Below, in pieces: positions 8,341-17,174 of a DNA stretch of 64,000 nt (positions within the stretch are counted from its first letter, which is position 1; every line of letters starts with the position of its first letter). Position numbers and translations under genes: made by a program. The stretch comes from Laspinema palackyanum D2c (GTDB taxonomy: Bacteria > Cyanobacteriota > Cyanobacteriia > Cyanobacteriales > Laspinemataceae), in NCBI RefSeq assembly GCF_025370875.1, contig NZ_JAMXFD010000007.1, forward strand, positions 184,356-248,355. The letters run 5' to 3'. The notes beneath the pieces were generated by a model. It saw only the letters and a list, made by a program, of their open reading frames with translations. It ran no database searches and was not told where the DNA came from.

Positions 8341-10068
8341 ATGATAGAACATGACGTCATTATCGTCGGGGGCGGACTTGCCGGTTGTCGCGCCGCAGTG
8401 GAAATTGGGCGCATCAATCCCAGCATCGATGTCGCCGTAGTCGCCAAAACCCATCCCATTCGGTCCCATTCCGTTGCCGCCCAAGGGGGAATCGCCGCTA
8501 CCCTCAAAAACGTCGATTCCACCGATAGCTGGGAGGCCCACGCCTTTGATACGGTCAAAGGGTCCGACTATTTAGCCGATCAAGATGCGGTAGAACTGCT
8601 CACCAAAGAAGCCCCTGATGTGGTTATCGACCTCGAACACATGGGTGTTCTCTTCTCCCGGTTACCCGATGGGCGGATTGCTCAAAGGGCCTTCGGGGGC
8701 CATTCCCATAACCGCACCTGCTACGCCGCAGATAAAACCGGCCATGCCATGTTGCACGAACTGGTGAATAATCTGCGCCGCTATGGGGTCCAGGTCTATG
8801 AAGAATGGTACGTCATGCGGTTGATTTTGGAAGACGGACAAGCCAAAGGATTGGTGATGTACCATATTCTCGATGGCCGCCTGGAAGTGGTGCGCGCCAA
8901 AGTGGTGATGTTTGCCACTGGGGGATATGGACGGGTGTTTAATACCACCTCCAATGACTTTGCCTCTACCGGGGACGGGTTGGCGATGTCGGCAATGGCG
9001 GGGGTGCCGTTACAAGATATGGAGTTCGTGCAGTTCCATCCCACGGGACTCTATCCCGTGGGGGTGTTGATTTCGGAGGCGGTGCGTGGGGAAGGGGCCT
9101 ATTTAATTAATAGCGAGGGCGATCGCTTTATGGCAACCTACGCCCCCAGTCGCATGGAATTAGCCCCCCGTGATATTACCTCTCGGGCGATTACCCGGGA
9201 AATTCGCGCCGGACGAGGAGTCTATCCCGATGGTCGTCCTGGAGGGCCTTGTGTCTTCCTCGACCTACGACACATGGGACAGGAAAAAATTATGAGCCGG
9301 ATCCCCTTCTGTTGGGAAGAGGCCCACCGTTTGTTAGGGGTCGATGCAGTCTATGAACCGATGCCTGTACGTCCCACGGGTCATTATTCAATGGGAGGCA
9401 TTCCTGTTAATACCGAGGGACAGGTCCGAAGTGGTCCCGATGGGTTGGTGGAAGGATTCTTTGCAGCAGGGGAATGTGCCTGTGTGTCCGTACATGGTGC
9501 CAATCGCCTGGGGAGTAATTCTCTGCTGGAATGTGTGGTGTATGGGAAAATCACGGGGGCGGCGATCGCCCGCTATGTGGAAAACCGCAAATTGCCGGAC
9601 CTCGACGATCGCCCCTACCTCCAACAAGCTCAACAGGAACTGCAATCCCTGGTCGATCGCTCGGGACCCCTCCGCATTGGGGCCGTTCGTCAGGGATTCC
9701 AGGATGCCATGAGTGACCACTGCGGCGTGTTTCGTAGTGATGAACTGATGCGGGAAGGGTTAAAGCAGTTAGAACAGTTCCAGCAGCAGTATCAGCAGAT
9801 TTATTTAGACGATAAAGGCAAACTGTGGAACACGGAAATTATTGAAGCGTTAGAGTTACGCAGTTTAATGGTAGTCGGACAATTGATTTTAGCCAGTGCA
9901 CTCAACCGTCAGGAAAGCCGAGGCGCTCATTTCCGCGAGGATTATCCCGATCGCGATGATGATCAGTTCCTCAAGCACACCTTGTCCTATTATTCTCCTG
10001 CCGGTGTGGATATTCGCTATCGACCTGTAACGATTACTCAGTTCCAGCCGAAAGAACGGAAGTATTAA
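8341..10068 (+). CDS. sdhA: Succinate dehydrogenase flavoprotein subunit
   Basis: A 575-aa SdhA/FrdA-type flavoprotein that oxidises succinate to fumarate and passes electrons through the Sdh iron-sulfur subunit to plastoquinone at the thylakoid membrane. The N-terminus has the FAD dinucleotide fold VIIVGGGLAGCRAAVEIG. HPIRSHSVAAQGGIAA includes the His expected to bind FAD covalently. Further family motifs are GGHSHNRTCYAADKTGH, VQFHPTGLYP, SEAVRGEGAYLIN, HYSMGGIPVN and the C-terminal FAD contact GANRLGSNSLLECVVYG. The length is normal for the family. The start ATG follows AAGAGAA. No sdhB is in the window; scattered sdh genes are usual in cyanobacteria. Confidence 0.95.
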   Translation: MIEHDVIIVGGGLAGCRAAVEIGRINPSIDVAVVAKTHPIRSHSVAAQGGIAATLKNVDSTDSWEAHAFDTVKGSDYLADQDAVELLTKEAPDVVIDLEHMGVLFSRLPDGRIAQRAFGGHSHNRTCYAADKTGHAMLHELVNNLRRYGVQVYEEWYVMRLILEDGQAKGLVMYHILDGRLEVVRAKVVMFATGGYGRVFNTTSNDFASTGDGLAMSAMAGVPLQDMEFVQFHPTGLYPVGVLISEAVRGEGAYLINSEGDRFMATYAPSRMELAPRDITSRAITREIRAGRGVYPDGRPGGPCVFLDLRHMGQEKIMSRIPFCWEEAHRLLGVDAVYEPMPVRPTGHYSMGGIPVNTEGQVRSGPDGLVEGFFAAGECACVSVHGANRLGSNSLLECVVYGKITGAAIARYVENRKLPDLDDRPYLQQAQQELQSLVDRSGPLRIGAVRQGFQDAMSDHCGVFRSDELMREGLKQLEQFQQQYQQIYLDDKGKLWNTEIIEALELRSLMVVGQLILASALNRQESRGAHFREDYPDRDDDQFLKHTLSYYSPAGVDIRYRPVTITQFQPKERKY

Positions 10069-10163
10069 GCCCTAGCCCTGAATTGGTGATGCCAAAGAAC
10101 TCAAAACCCTTGAACATTTGTAGGGTTTTGTTGATAGATACAGCCCAGCCTAGATAAGGGATT

Positions 10164-10201
10164 TCCAACAAATAAAACATTTATATGTTTTATTTGTTGG
10201 A
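10164..10201 (+). terminator. 17-bp perfect hairpin downstream of sdhA
   Basis: Perfect 17-bp arms (10164-10180 and 10185-10201) with a TTAT loop. The stem is AT-rich (AACAAATAAAACAT core) and lies about 95 nt after the sdhA stop. It may work as a terminator or an RNA-stabilising 3' stem, but no T tract follows. Confidence 0.6.
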
Positions 10202-10221
10202 GTTCCTTAAGTGTTTCAAAA

Positions 10222-10254
10222 TTTGACCCAATCAAACTGGGTCAGGTTTTTTCC
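10222..10254 (+). terminator. Rho-independent terminator
   Basis: TGACCCA and TGGGTCA form the stem, followed by GGTTTTTTCC: a standard plus-strand intrinsic terminator downstream of sdhA. Confidence 0.7.
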
Positions 10255-10317
10255 TTCCGGGAACTGCATCCAATAAAATATCCAAAAAACTCTCACCTTA
10301 AAGCATGGGGAGGAAAA

Positions 10318-10350
10318 CGAAAGTAGCCCGCCTGCGGGGGCTACTTTATA
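10318..10350. terminator. Hairpin AAGTAGCCCGC/GGGGGCTACTT
   Basis: A GC-rich 11-bp stem with a CTGC loop and a flanking TATAAAA tail lies between convergent genes (sdhA and the RTX gene). It could be a bidirectional terminator. Confidence 0.5.
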
Positions 10351-10375
10351 AAAACGACTTTTGACAACCGGATTT

Positions 10376-10505
10376 GGTATAATACGGAACCCGGTATTTA
10401 AAGGTCTATAAAAACGGATTGTAGGGGCCTGCGCATCGAAGCCCCTACACATACAGATTGACGCCGCTCGTTTTTATAGACTTATCGGTATCGTATTCCG
10501 TATAG
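10376..10505. repeat. Nested palindromic element
   Basis: Three concentric inverted pairs: ATACGGAA/TTCCGTAT (outer), GTCTATAAAAACG/CGTTTTTATAGAC (middle) and TGTAGGGGC/GCCCCTACA (inner). The whole can fold as one long interrupted hairpin of about 125 nt. It has no coding capacity and looks MITE-like. It lies immediately beyond the 3' end of the RTX gene. Confidence 0.7.
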
Positions 10506-13500
10506 TTACCCAACCGAGAAGAAATCCTCTTGACCAATCAGCGAAACATCCACCCCATTAACCGTCGCCAGTAAGTTGTTACCGGCATAAATTAACGTGC
10601 CAGTATTGCCTTGGGTTAAGGTTAGGTTCTCGAAGGATAAACCTTCTGCCAAACCAATCAAATCTTCTCCATTGGTAAAGTCAACTATGAGATCGGTTCC
10701 GGCATTGGGACGGATAACAAAGCGATCGCTGCCTGCACCGCCTACCATCGTATCGTCACCCAAATCGCCTAACAACCAATCATCGCCATTACCCCCGATG
10801 AGGATGTCATTATCATTGCCACCCCATAGCACATCATCGCCGTCGCCACCGTCGAGGGTATCATCCCCTTGATTGCCATAGAGGAAGTCATTATCGGCGT
10901 CACCAAAGACGAAATCCTTGCCTAAATCGCCGTATAATTCATCAGTGCCAGCGCCACCTTTGAGCGTATCGTCATCTTGACCCCCATGTAAGACATCATC
11001 ACCATCGCCGCCGTCAACCCAGTCATTTCCTTGGTTGCCATTGGCGAAATCGTTGCCATTCTCACCGAAGATCACATCATTTCCCAAGTCACCGTATAAG
11101 CGATCGCTGTCATCGCCACCGAGGATAGCATCGTCATCCTTCCCTCCGTGAACCCAGTCATCCCCCGCACCGGCTGCAATATAGTCAGTGCCTTGGTTCC
11201 CATGAATCGTATCGTTGGCATCGTTGCCATACAGATTATCATTGCCTTCTAACCCTTGGACAAAGTTGCTGCCCGCGTCATCATTGATCTCGTCAGCCGC
11301 GTTAGTGCCCATGAGATTATCCAGGGAAGTTGCCTCAGTATTGGGTGAGACTTGAGGAACCGTAAGATTGGCGATCTCGGTAAACACAGTATTGAGAGAT
11401 GCGATCGCCTCAGATGCCGAGGGTAATGGGTTGATGAACAGCGGTGGAATCCCGGGACTGCCTGGATCGGAGGAACCGGCAGTGGCACTCGAAATCCGAC
11501 TCGTCAAATTTTCGCCCGTGTTATTCTCCACCACTTCTGCAATGGATAAATTGCCTTCCCCGGCAGCAAAGAACTCGTCCGTGGTGGTGCCGAGGGAAAC
11601 TTTCTGGCGCGTTGCGATCGCCCCATTGATATCCGTCTCCCCATTTGCCACCGCATCTGCCTTTTCCTGATTCGCCTCAGCCATCACCGTAGCCGCATCC
11701 GCCGCCATCGCCACGATCCGATTCACATCCAAAGTGGGGTCAATGGTAGCCACATCTTGAGTCGCCGCTTCGATTAGGCTTTGCAGTTGTTCGGCAGAGT
11801 TTAAATCCAAGGCATTTTGGGAGAGAACCGCATTCGCCAAAGTATTGACAACTGATCGGCTAATTTGAGCTTTCTCCAAACTGGAAGCGCCATCGAGTAA
11901 CGCCGCAGTCTGAGTGACGAGATTTTGCACCTGGACCATTGCCAGATTCGTCTCGACCCCTCCGGGAATTCCTTCTTCCGTCGCTGCGATCGGGTCAAAC
12001 GTAGACAAATCCACCTCATCCGGTAAAGATAACGCTTGTGTGACCTTTTGATTCGCTTCCAACGGCGACAAACCCTCGTCGATCGCCTCCGCCACCAAGC
12101 TGGTTAAAAGACTGACAACTTGAGAATCCGGTGTCGCTGTCAGCGGCGTTTCCAACGGTAAACCATTTGCTGTATCAATCCCGCCGGTAATCACAATGTG
12201 ACCCTCTTCCGGGTCGAGTTCCCCATTGCCATTGGTATCGAACGCTTCCAGAGATGCCTCAAACTCAAACAGACCCTCTTCATTCGTCGTCGAGGTGGGT
12301 TCGTTTTCATCGCGGACGCCATTTTTATTCGCATCAAAGAACGCATCAGCCCCGGCAATATAGCCATCAATTGCCCAACCGGTGAAAATCCAAGGAATCG
12401 AGATGATAGGGGTAAAGATCGGACGGGGGGTAGGAATCGCCCATACACCTGTGTTGGCATAGTTGATGATTTGCCGTCCCAGGGGGCGATCGCGCCAATC
12501 CCCAAAAGAGGACATAAAGTCATTCACGGGTGGAACAGTGCCAGTGGCTCCCGAGATTTGGAAAATGATATCGTTATAGTCGCGATTGCGATTGCTCCTA
12601 ATCGGCATATCCTCCCAAGCAAAGGTATCGCCGTTCCCCGTCAGATCCACCATCTGACCTTGAATTGCGTGATTGGAGAAGAAAGGAAGGCGAGGGCCAC
12701 TCAAGAATGCAGTCTCGTTTAAAACACCCCGCACCGTGCCATGAGGGACAAGCATCATGGCAAACTCTGTGCCCGGATTCATGGCAAAATTCTCAATGCC
12801 TTGATACCAGCCGCGATTCCAGTTGGATTCCCCGAATTCAAAAAATCGATCGCTCAACAGCGCTCGATCCCAACGATCAGAGATAACCACATGACCTTGG
12901 TTCGGGTTAAGCGCTCGTCGAGCCGCCTCCCTCATGTACTCCCGGGAACCCACCTGGAGGTTTTCCATCCCCTCAATACTGAAGATGGCCACTTCTCCCT
13001 CATAGCCACTGCCGTCAAACAAGAACTCCACATTAACCCGTCCATCGTCACCCACGACAAACACACCCGGAGAAGTTGGATCTAGAGTTGGGGGTGGCGG
13101 GTTCGGAGTCGGGCTCGGAGTCGGGCTCGGAGTCGGGCTCGGAGTCGGGTTCGGGGTCGGGCTCGGGGTCGGGCTCGGAGTCGGATTGTCTCCTCCGGAG
13201 ACAAAACCATCAATAACAATGGATTTACTGCCAGCCAGAGAGTTGCTGGAACCCAAAGCCGGAAGGGTTAACTCGACATTTTCACCCAATTGGTCTTGAA
13301 TCGTAGCCCCATTCAGTGATAAGGCCGTATTGGAGAGGTATTCTAAGTCAGCAGAACTGTCTCCCGCTTGCACCACATAGTTAAAAGTGAGGGTATTACT
13401 GCCGCTCCCACTGTCGTAAATCGCCGCGCGATCCGGGGTGCCGGTTTCCAGTTGCAGGCGAGGAGTACCCGTGACGGTAACAATTTCGTCAAAGGTGACG

Positions 13501-15227
13501 GCGATCGGGATAGTTTGTCCGACGCTGTAGCGACCGTCAGGGGTGGTGGCGGTAACCGATGTCACCTTGGCAGTCTGGTTCAGAAGGACCGAGAGGTTGT
13601 TGCTGCTTAAGTTCGCCGTCACCAAGTCGTCTTTGCCGTCCTGATTGAAGTCTCCCACATTGAGTAAATACGGACTGCTTCCCACATCGAAAGTAGCTTG
13701 GGAAGCGAAACTGCCACTCCCGTCTCCCAGGAGGACGGAGACAGTCTCATCCAACTCGTTCGTCGTCGCCAAGTCCGACTTACCGTCCCCGTTGAAGTCT
13801 CCTACCTTGATCGAACTCGGCCAAGTTCCTACAGCGAAGGTAGTTTGGGTAAAACCCCCACTGCCGTCTCCCATAAGCACGGAGACGTTGTCGTCGGAGT
13901 AGTTCGCCGTCGCCAAGTCGTCCTTGCCATCCCCGTTGAAGTCTCCCACGGTAATGAAACGCGGTCGGCTTCCCACGCGGAAGGTGGTTTGGGGGGCGAA
14001 ACTGCCACTGCCGTCTCCCATAAGGACGGAGATGGTGTTACTGTCGCGATTCGCCGTCGCCAAGTCCGACGTGCCATCCCCATTAAAGTCTCCGATGGTG
14101 AGGGAAACCGGAGCGGATCCTACGAGGAAGCTGGTTTGCGGCGCGAAACCGCCACTGCCATCTCCCAGGAGGACGGAGACGCTGTAGCTGTCCCGGTTCA
14201 CCATTGCCAAGTCGGATGTGCCATCCCCGTTGAAGTCGGCCACGTTGACGGACATCGGAATCCGTCCCACGGCGAAGCTGGTTTGCAGCTCGAAACTGCC
14301 ATTCCCGTCTCCCAGAAGGATTGATACATTGTTGTCGAAGCCGTTCGCCACCGCCAAGTCGGACTTGCTATCCCCGTTGAAGTCTGCCACGTTGACGCTA
14401 GAGGCACCGGAACCCACGGCGAAGGTGGTTTGGGTGCCGAAACTACCACTCCCGTCTCCCAGGAGAATGGAGACGTTGTTGCTGTTCTGGTTCGCAACTG
14501 CCAAGTCATCCTTACCATCCTCATTGAAGTCTCCAATGAAGACGGATTCGGGCCAAGTTCCTACAGGGAAGTTGGTGTAAGAGCTGAAACCGAGGGTATG
14601 AGAGTAGGTGGCGAGGGTGTGGGGGGAGAAGGGTGAGGAGTTACGGGTCCTTTGTCTTTTGTCCGTTGTCCCTTGTCCTTTGTTAGGAGTCCCATCACAT
14701 AAGACCCATTCCCAGTTCCCATCTCCCTGTTCCCACTGGGGAAAAATTTGTTGCAGGTTCCAAGTGCCGCCTAATGCGGAGTTGCCGGTGGGGTGGGGGT
14801 TGGCGTAGATAGCGATCGGTAGGTGTTGGTATAGCTCCTGGAGAAACTGCTGTCCCTCGGTTCCGGCGGCCACTTCACATCCGTAAATGTAGAGTTGGTC
14901 AAGGGGCCACTGGTGCAGTTGGGTAGCGTAGTTGCCGAGGGTTTGGTGGTTGAGGATGCTGTTGCCCAGATGGAGGGTTCCGGGGGTTCCGTGAGAGATG
15001 AGGTGAAGGCTGAAACTCCCTAGGGAGAGGATTTCGGTAATTTGTGCAATGCCGTCGCGATCAGGGTCGAGGATGTGGACTTCGCTTGGAGGGGCGATAC
15101 CTGCGACTAGGGTTTGGTAATCGTCCACCTTGGGATCGATGATGACCAGTTGTCGGGATAAGAAGTTTGAATTGCTCGATCGGACAGGATCGATGGTTTG
15201 TAGAGGAGAACGGGAATTATTCGTCAT
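10506..15227 (-). CDS. Giant DUF4347 / FG-GAP / DUF4114 / RTX calcium-binding protein
   Basis: A 1573-aa probable secreted protein. Domains in order: DUF4347 (about 25-175, with LHLISHGTPGTLHLG); seven or more FG-GAP/VCBS repeats (about 215-560, each with VGDFNGDGKDDLA-type calcium loops and VLLGDGSGSF); a beta domain (about 560-680); a Pro-Thr-Ser linker (about 685-720); DUF4114 (about 730-900, ending DYNDIIFQISGA); a segment with EF-hand-like loops (DANKNGVRDENE, DTNGNGELDPEE); an Ala-rich helical region; and RTX nonapeptides (about 1300-1510, GGDGDDVLHGG type). There is no classical signal peptide. Type I secretion through the C-terminal RTX region is expected from the family. A role in adhesion or the cell surface is inference. 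Confidence 0.93.
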   Translation of the reverse strand: MTNNSRSPLQTIDPVRSSNSNFLSRQLVIIDPKVDDYQTLVAGIAPPSEVHILDPDRDGIAQITEILSLGSFSLHLISHGTPGTLHLGNSILNHQTLGNYATQLHQWPLDQLYIYGCEVAAGTEGQQFLQELYQHLPIAIYANPHPTGNSALGGTWNLQQIFPQWEQGDGNWEWVLCDGTPNKGQGTTDKRQRTRNSSPFSPHTLATYSHTLGFSSYTNFPVGTWPESVFIGDFNEDGKDDLAVANQNSNNVSILLGDGSGSFGTQTTFAVGSGASSVNVADFNGDSKSDLAVANGFDNNVSILLGDGNGSFELQTSFAVGRIPMSVNVADFNGDGTSDLAMVNRDSYSVSVLLGDGSGGFAPQTSFLVGSAPVSLTIGDFNGDGTSDLATANRDSNTISVLMGDGSGSFAPQTTFRVGSRPRFITVGDFNGDGKDDLATANYSDDNVSVLMGDGSGGFTQTTFAVGTWPSSIKVGDFNGDGKSDLATTNELDETVSVLLGDGSGSFASQATFDVGSSPYLLNVGDFNQDGKDDLVTANLSSNNLSVLLNQTAKVTSVTATTPDGRYSVGQTIPIAVTFDEIVTVTGTPRLQLETGTPDRAAIYDSGSGSNTLTFNYVVQAGDSSADLEYLSNTALSLNGATIQDQLGENVELTLPALGSSNSLAGSKSIVIDGFVSGGDNPTPSPTPSPTPNPTPSPTPSPTPSPTPNPPPPTLDPTSPGVFVVGDDGRVNVEFLFDGSGYEGEVAIFSIEGMENLQVGSREYMREAARRALNPNQGHVVISDRWDRALLSDRFFEFGESNWNRGWYQGIENFAMNPGTEFAMMLVPHGTVRGVLNETAFLSGPRLPFFSNHAIQGQMVDLTGNGDTFAWEDMPIRSNRNRDYNDIIFQISGATGTVPPVNDFMSSFGDWRDRPLGRQIINYANTGVWAIPTPRPIFTPIISIPWIFTGWAIDGYIAGADAFFDANKNGVRDENEPTSTTNEEGLFEFEASLEAFDTNGNGELDPEEGHIVITGGIDTANGLPLETPLTATPDSQVVSLLTSLVAEAIDEGLSPLEANQKVTQALSLPDEVDLSTFDPIAATEEGIPGGVETNLAMVQVQNLVTQTAALLDGASSLEKAQISRSVVNTLANAVLSQNALDLNSAEQLQSLIEAATQDVATIDPTLDVNRIVAMAADAATVMAEANQEKADAVANGETDINGAIATRQKVSLGTTTDEFFAAGEGNLSIAEVVENNTGENLTSRISSATAGSSDPGSPGIPPLFINPLPSASEAIASLNTVFTEIANLTVPQVSPNTEATSLDNLMGTNAADEINDDAGSNFVQGLEGNDNLYGNDANDTIHGNQGTDYIAAGAGDDWVHGGKDDDAILGGDDSDRLYGDLGNDVIFGENGNDFANGNQGNDWVDGGDGDDVLHGGQDDDTLKGGAGTDELYGDLGKDFVFGDADNDFLYGNQGDDTLDGGDGDDVLWGGNDNDILIGGNGDDWLLGDLGDDTMVGGAGSDRFVIRPNAGTDLIVDFTNGEDLIGLAEGLSFENLTLTQGNTGTLIYAGNNLLATVNGVDVSLIGQEDFFSVG

Positions 15228-16085
15228 AATTTTAGTGGTGGGATATTTCTTTGGACTCTTAAATCTTTTTCACCTTTTTGAAGAAAAGAGGCGAATCGTC
15301 CCGAAAAGGGTACCCTATTTTTCTCTCTTTTTCTGCGCTAGGGTGTGATCTCAGTCACAATTGTTTCAGAATTTTCCCTGTTGACAAAATATAACGATCA
15401 TAATTGTGATGCTTTTTCTCCGTAGTTTCATGGAGAGAGCCTCCTCCCTGGCGTCTCCATCGGATGAATTTTCCCAGTCGTTTGATGTAGACAGCCGGAT
15501 TCACGATCGCTCCAAAAGCAAGTTCCCCTATAGCAGCCCTTAACAGATCCTACAAGGCTTACTGGGTGACAACCCAGCTAGAAGCTAGACGGGATAAGGG
15601 ACATGGCTCTTAAACACCTTCGATAAAACCCTGGTTTATGAGGGTTCAGTTTCATCAAAGTAACGCCTAAATCCTCTCAGGGAACTCGTCAAAATAATAT
15701 AGCCCAAACCCTTCCCCGGAAGCAATTGTAGGCCCTTCGACTCCCCCTTCGACGGAGCTGCGGGACAGGCTTCGACCCTTCGACCCCCTTCGGCCCTTCG
15801 GCAGGCTCAGGGCTCAGGACAGGCTTCGGCCCTTCGACTAGCTCAGGGCTCAGGGCTCAGAGCTCAGAGCTCAGGAGGCAATGCCCACATAGCTGTTCGG
15901 TTGGCATTGCCCACCCTACTCCTTTAACTGCTTGAACATAAGAACCGAATAGGAATGATTTATTTTTGGGAATACCCTTAAAGGAATTTAAGCCACTGAA
16001 TTAACCTCGGAATTGCTTCCCTGGCAGAGGGGTAAAAAGGGGTAAAAAAAGCAAGGGGCAACAGCAGTTGCCCCTTCCCTAAATA
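15228..16085. other. Intergenic region with low-complexity CTTCG/GGCTCAG repeats
   Basis: No gene. About 15727-15882 consists of repeated CCCTTCGAC, CAGGCTTCG and GGCTCAGGGCTCAG units, a low-complexity family I know from cyanobacterial intergenic regions. A TTGACA hexamer near 15381 followed by AT-rich DNA could be a stray promoter, but no plus-strand gene follows. The 3' end holds the terminator of the TPR gene. Confidence 0.6.
16044..16077 (-). terminator. Rho-independent terminator of the TPR gene
   Basis: On the minus strand, AAGGGGCAAC-TGCT-GTTGCCCCTT is followed by GCTTTTTTTACC: a strong intrinsic terminator directly after the stop at 16086. Confidence 0.88.
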
Positions 16086-17021
16086 CTACTCCGCTTCCGG
16101 TTCCGGTGTAGAATTGACTTCCGGTTCGGCTGTAGAATCCACTTCCGGTGCGGGTTCCGGTGACGCCGGTGCCGCTTCCGGTTGTGGGGTTGCCGGAACC
16201 GCTGGGGGAATTTGTTGCGCTTGTTGCTGAATTTGATCCCGGTATTGGGGCGGTGCTAATTGAGCGGCTGTTTCAAACAGGGGTTTAGCCTCAGCCAATT
16301 TTCCTTGATTTTGCCAGACGATCGCCTTAGCATAGATCGGACGAAAATCCTCCGGTTCAGCTTTCATGGCTTCATCGTAAACCGCGATCGCCTCATCATA
16401 GCGCTGTTGGTCCGCATAGACCTGACCTAAAATCACCTGCACCGAGACCACATCAATACTTCCCGGCTGAATTTGATTAGCTTGGGGAGCCGTTTTGAGG
16501 GTATCCTCAAGCAGTCCGATCGCCGCTTCGGGACGACTTTCTAACAGCAAAAGATTCACATAACCCTGGAGGGCATTAATATTACCGGGTTGGGTTTCCA
16601 AAATCGAGCGATAGACAGTCGAAGCCCCATCGCGATCGCCGATTTGTTGCTTGCCTTGAGCCAGTAGGACCGCATAATCCGTGCGTTCGGGATTGATCGC
16701 CACTAATTTTTCCAAAGCGGCGATCGCCCCGGGGATATCTTGCAACTTAAGTCGAGTCTCCAACAATCCGCGCAGGGCCGTCTCATTGTTCGGTTCCCGC
16801 TGCACTACTAATTCATAACCCCTAGCTTGAGCTTCCAAATCCCCCTGCTGCGAATTTGGGGTCGTTGTTGGGGTTGCTGCTGTGTTAGACCCCGTGGTTT
16901 GTGCAGCTCCCATCACACCATTGACAATCGGCGTAATAATTGGTGCAAGACCAATTCCCACAAAGGCAACTAGCCCCAGTATCAAGACGTACAACTTCCA
17001 TCGCCCCAGCTTTTCTGTCAC
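16086..17021 (-). CDS. Membrane-anchored TPR protein
   Basis: About 311 aa. One N-terminal transmembrane helix (LYVLILGLVAFVGIGLAPII) is followed by a Thr/Asn-rich linker and four to five TPRs (about residues 60-255), including VLLAQGKQQIGDRDGASTVY and RYDEAIAVYDEAMKAEPEDF. The tail is Pro/Glu-rich (PEPAPEVDSTAEPEV) and probably disordered. I chose the GTG at 17021 (MTEKLGRWKLYV), which has AGAGG upstream; a GTG at 17045 would add eight residues. The TPR part could lie in the cytoplasm or periplasm. No operon partner. Confidence 0.85.
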   Translation of the reverse strand: MTEKLGRWKLYVLILGLVAFVGIGLAPIITPIVNGVMGAAQTTGSNTAATPTTTPNSQQGDLEAQARGYELVVQREPNNETALRGLLETRLKLQDIPGAIAALEKLVAINPERTDYAVLLAQGKQQIGDRDGASTVYRSILETQPGNINALQGYVNLLLLESRPEAAIGLLEDTLKTAPQANQIQPGSIDVVSVQVILGQVYADQQRYDEAIAVYDEAMKAEPEDFRPIYAKAIVWQNQGKLAEAKPLFETAAQLAPPQYRDQIQQQAQQIPPAVPATPQPEAAPASPEPAPEVDSTAEPEVNSTPEPEAE

Positions 17022-17091
17022 AATAAAACCTCTAACGCTATCCACATTTTAATCAACATCGGCAGTAACCGCAGGGATTTCTACAAGAACT

Positions 17092-17174
17092 GAACTACCC
17101 GACGCTGACCTGGCGCTACAGCGAGGGCTTCCTACCCAGCAGATTGCGAAATAGTGGATTTCTTGCGTCCTCTA
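17092..17174 (-). ncRNA. IS200/IS605 right end, possible omega-RNA scaffold 3' part
   Basis: Just downstream of the tnpB remnant, on its strand, the sequence reads GTAGGAAGCCCTCGCTG ... CAGCGTCGGGTAGTTC, with a CGCTG/CAGCG stem (17103-17123). I recognise this as the typical right end of cyanobacterial IS200/IS605 elements, which overlaps the omega-RNA in functional elements. Whether it is still transcribed is unknown. Confidence 0.55.

Noticed and set aside
8241-8558. Minus-strand frames over the sdhA start
   Set aside because: Antisense shadows of a strongly conserved gene.
13368-14636. Several long plus-strand frames opposite the RTX gene
   Set aside because: They mirror the periodic FG-GAP repeats on the other strand and lack RBSs.
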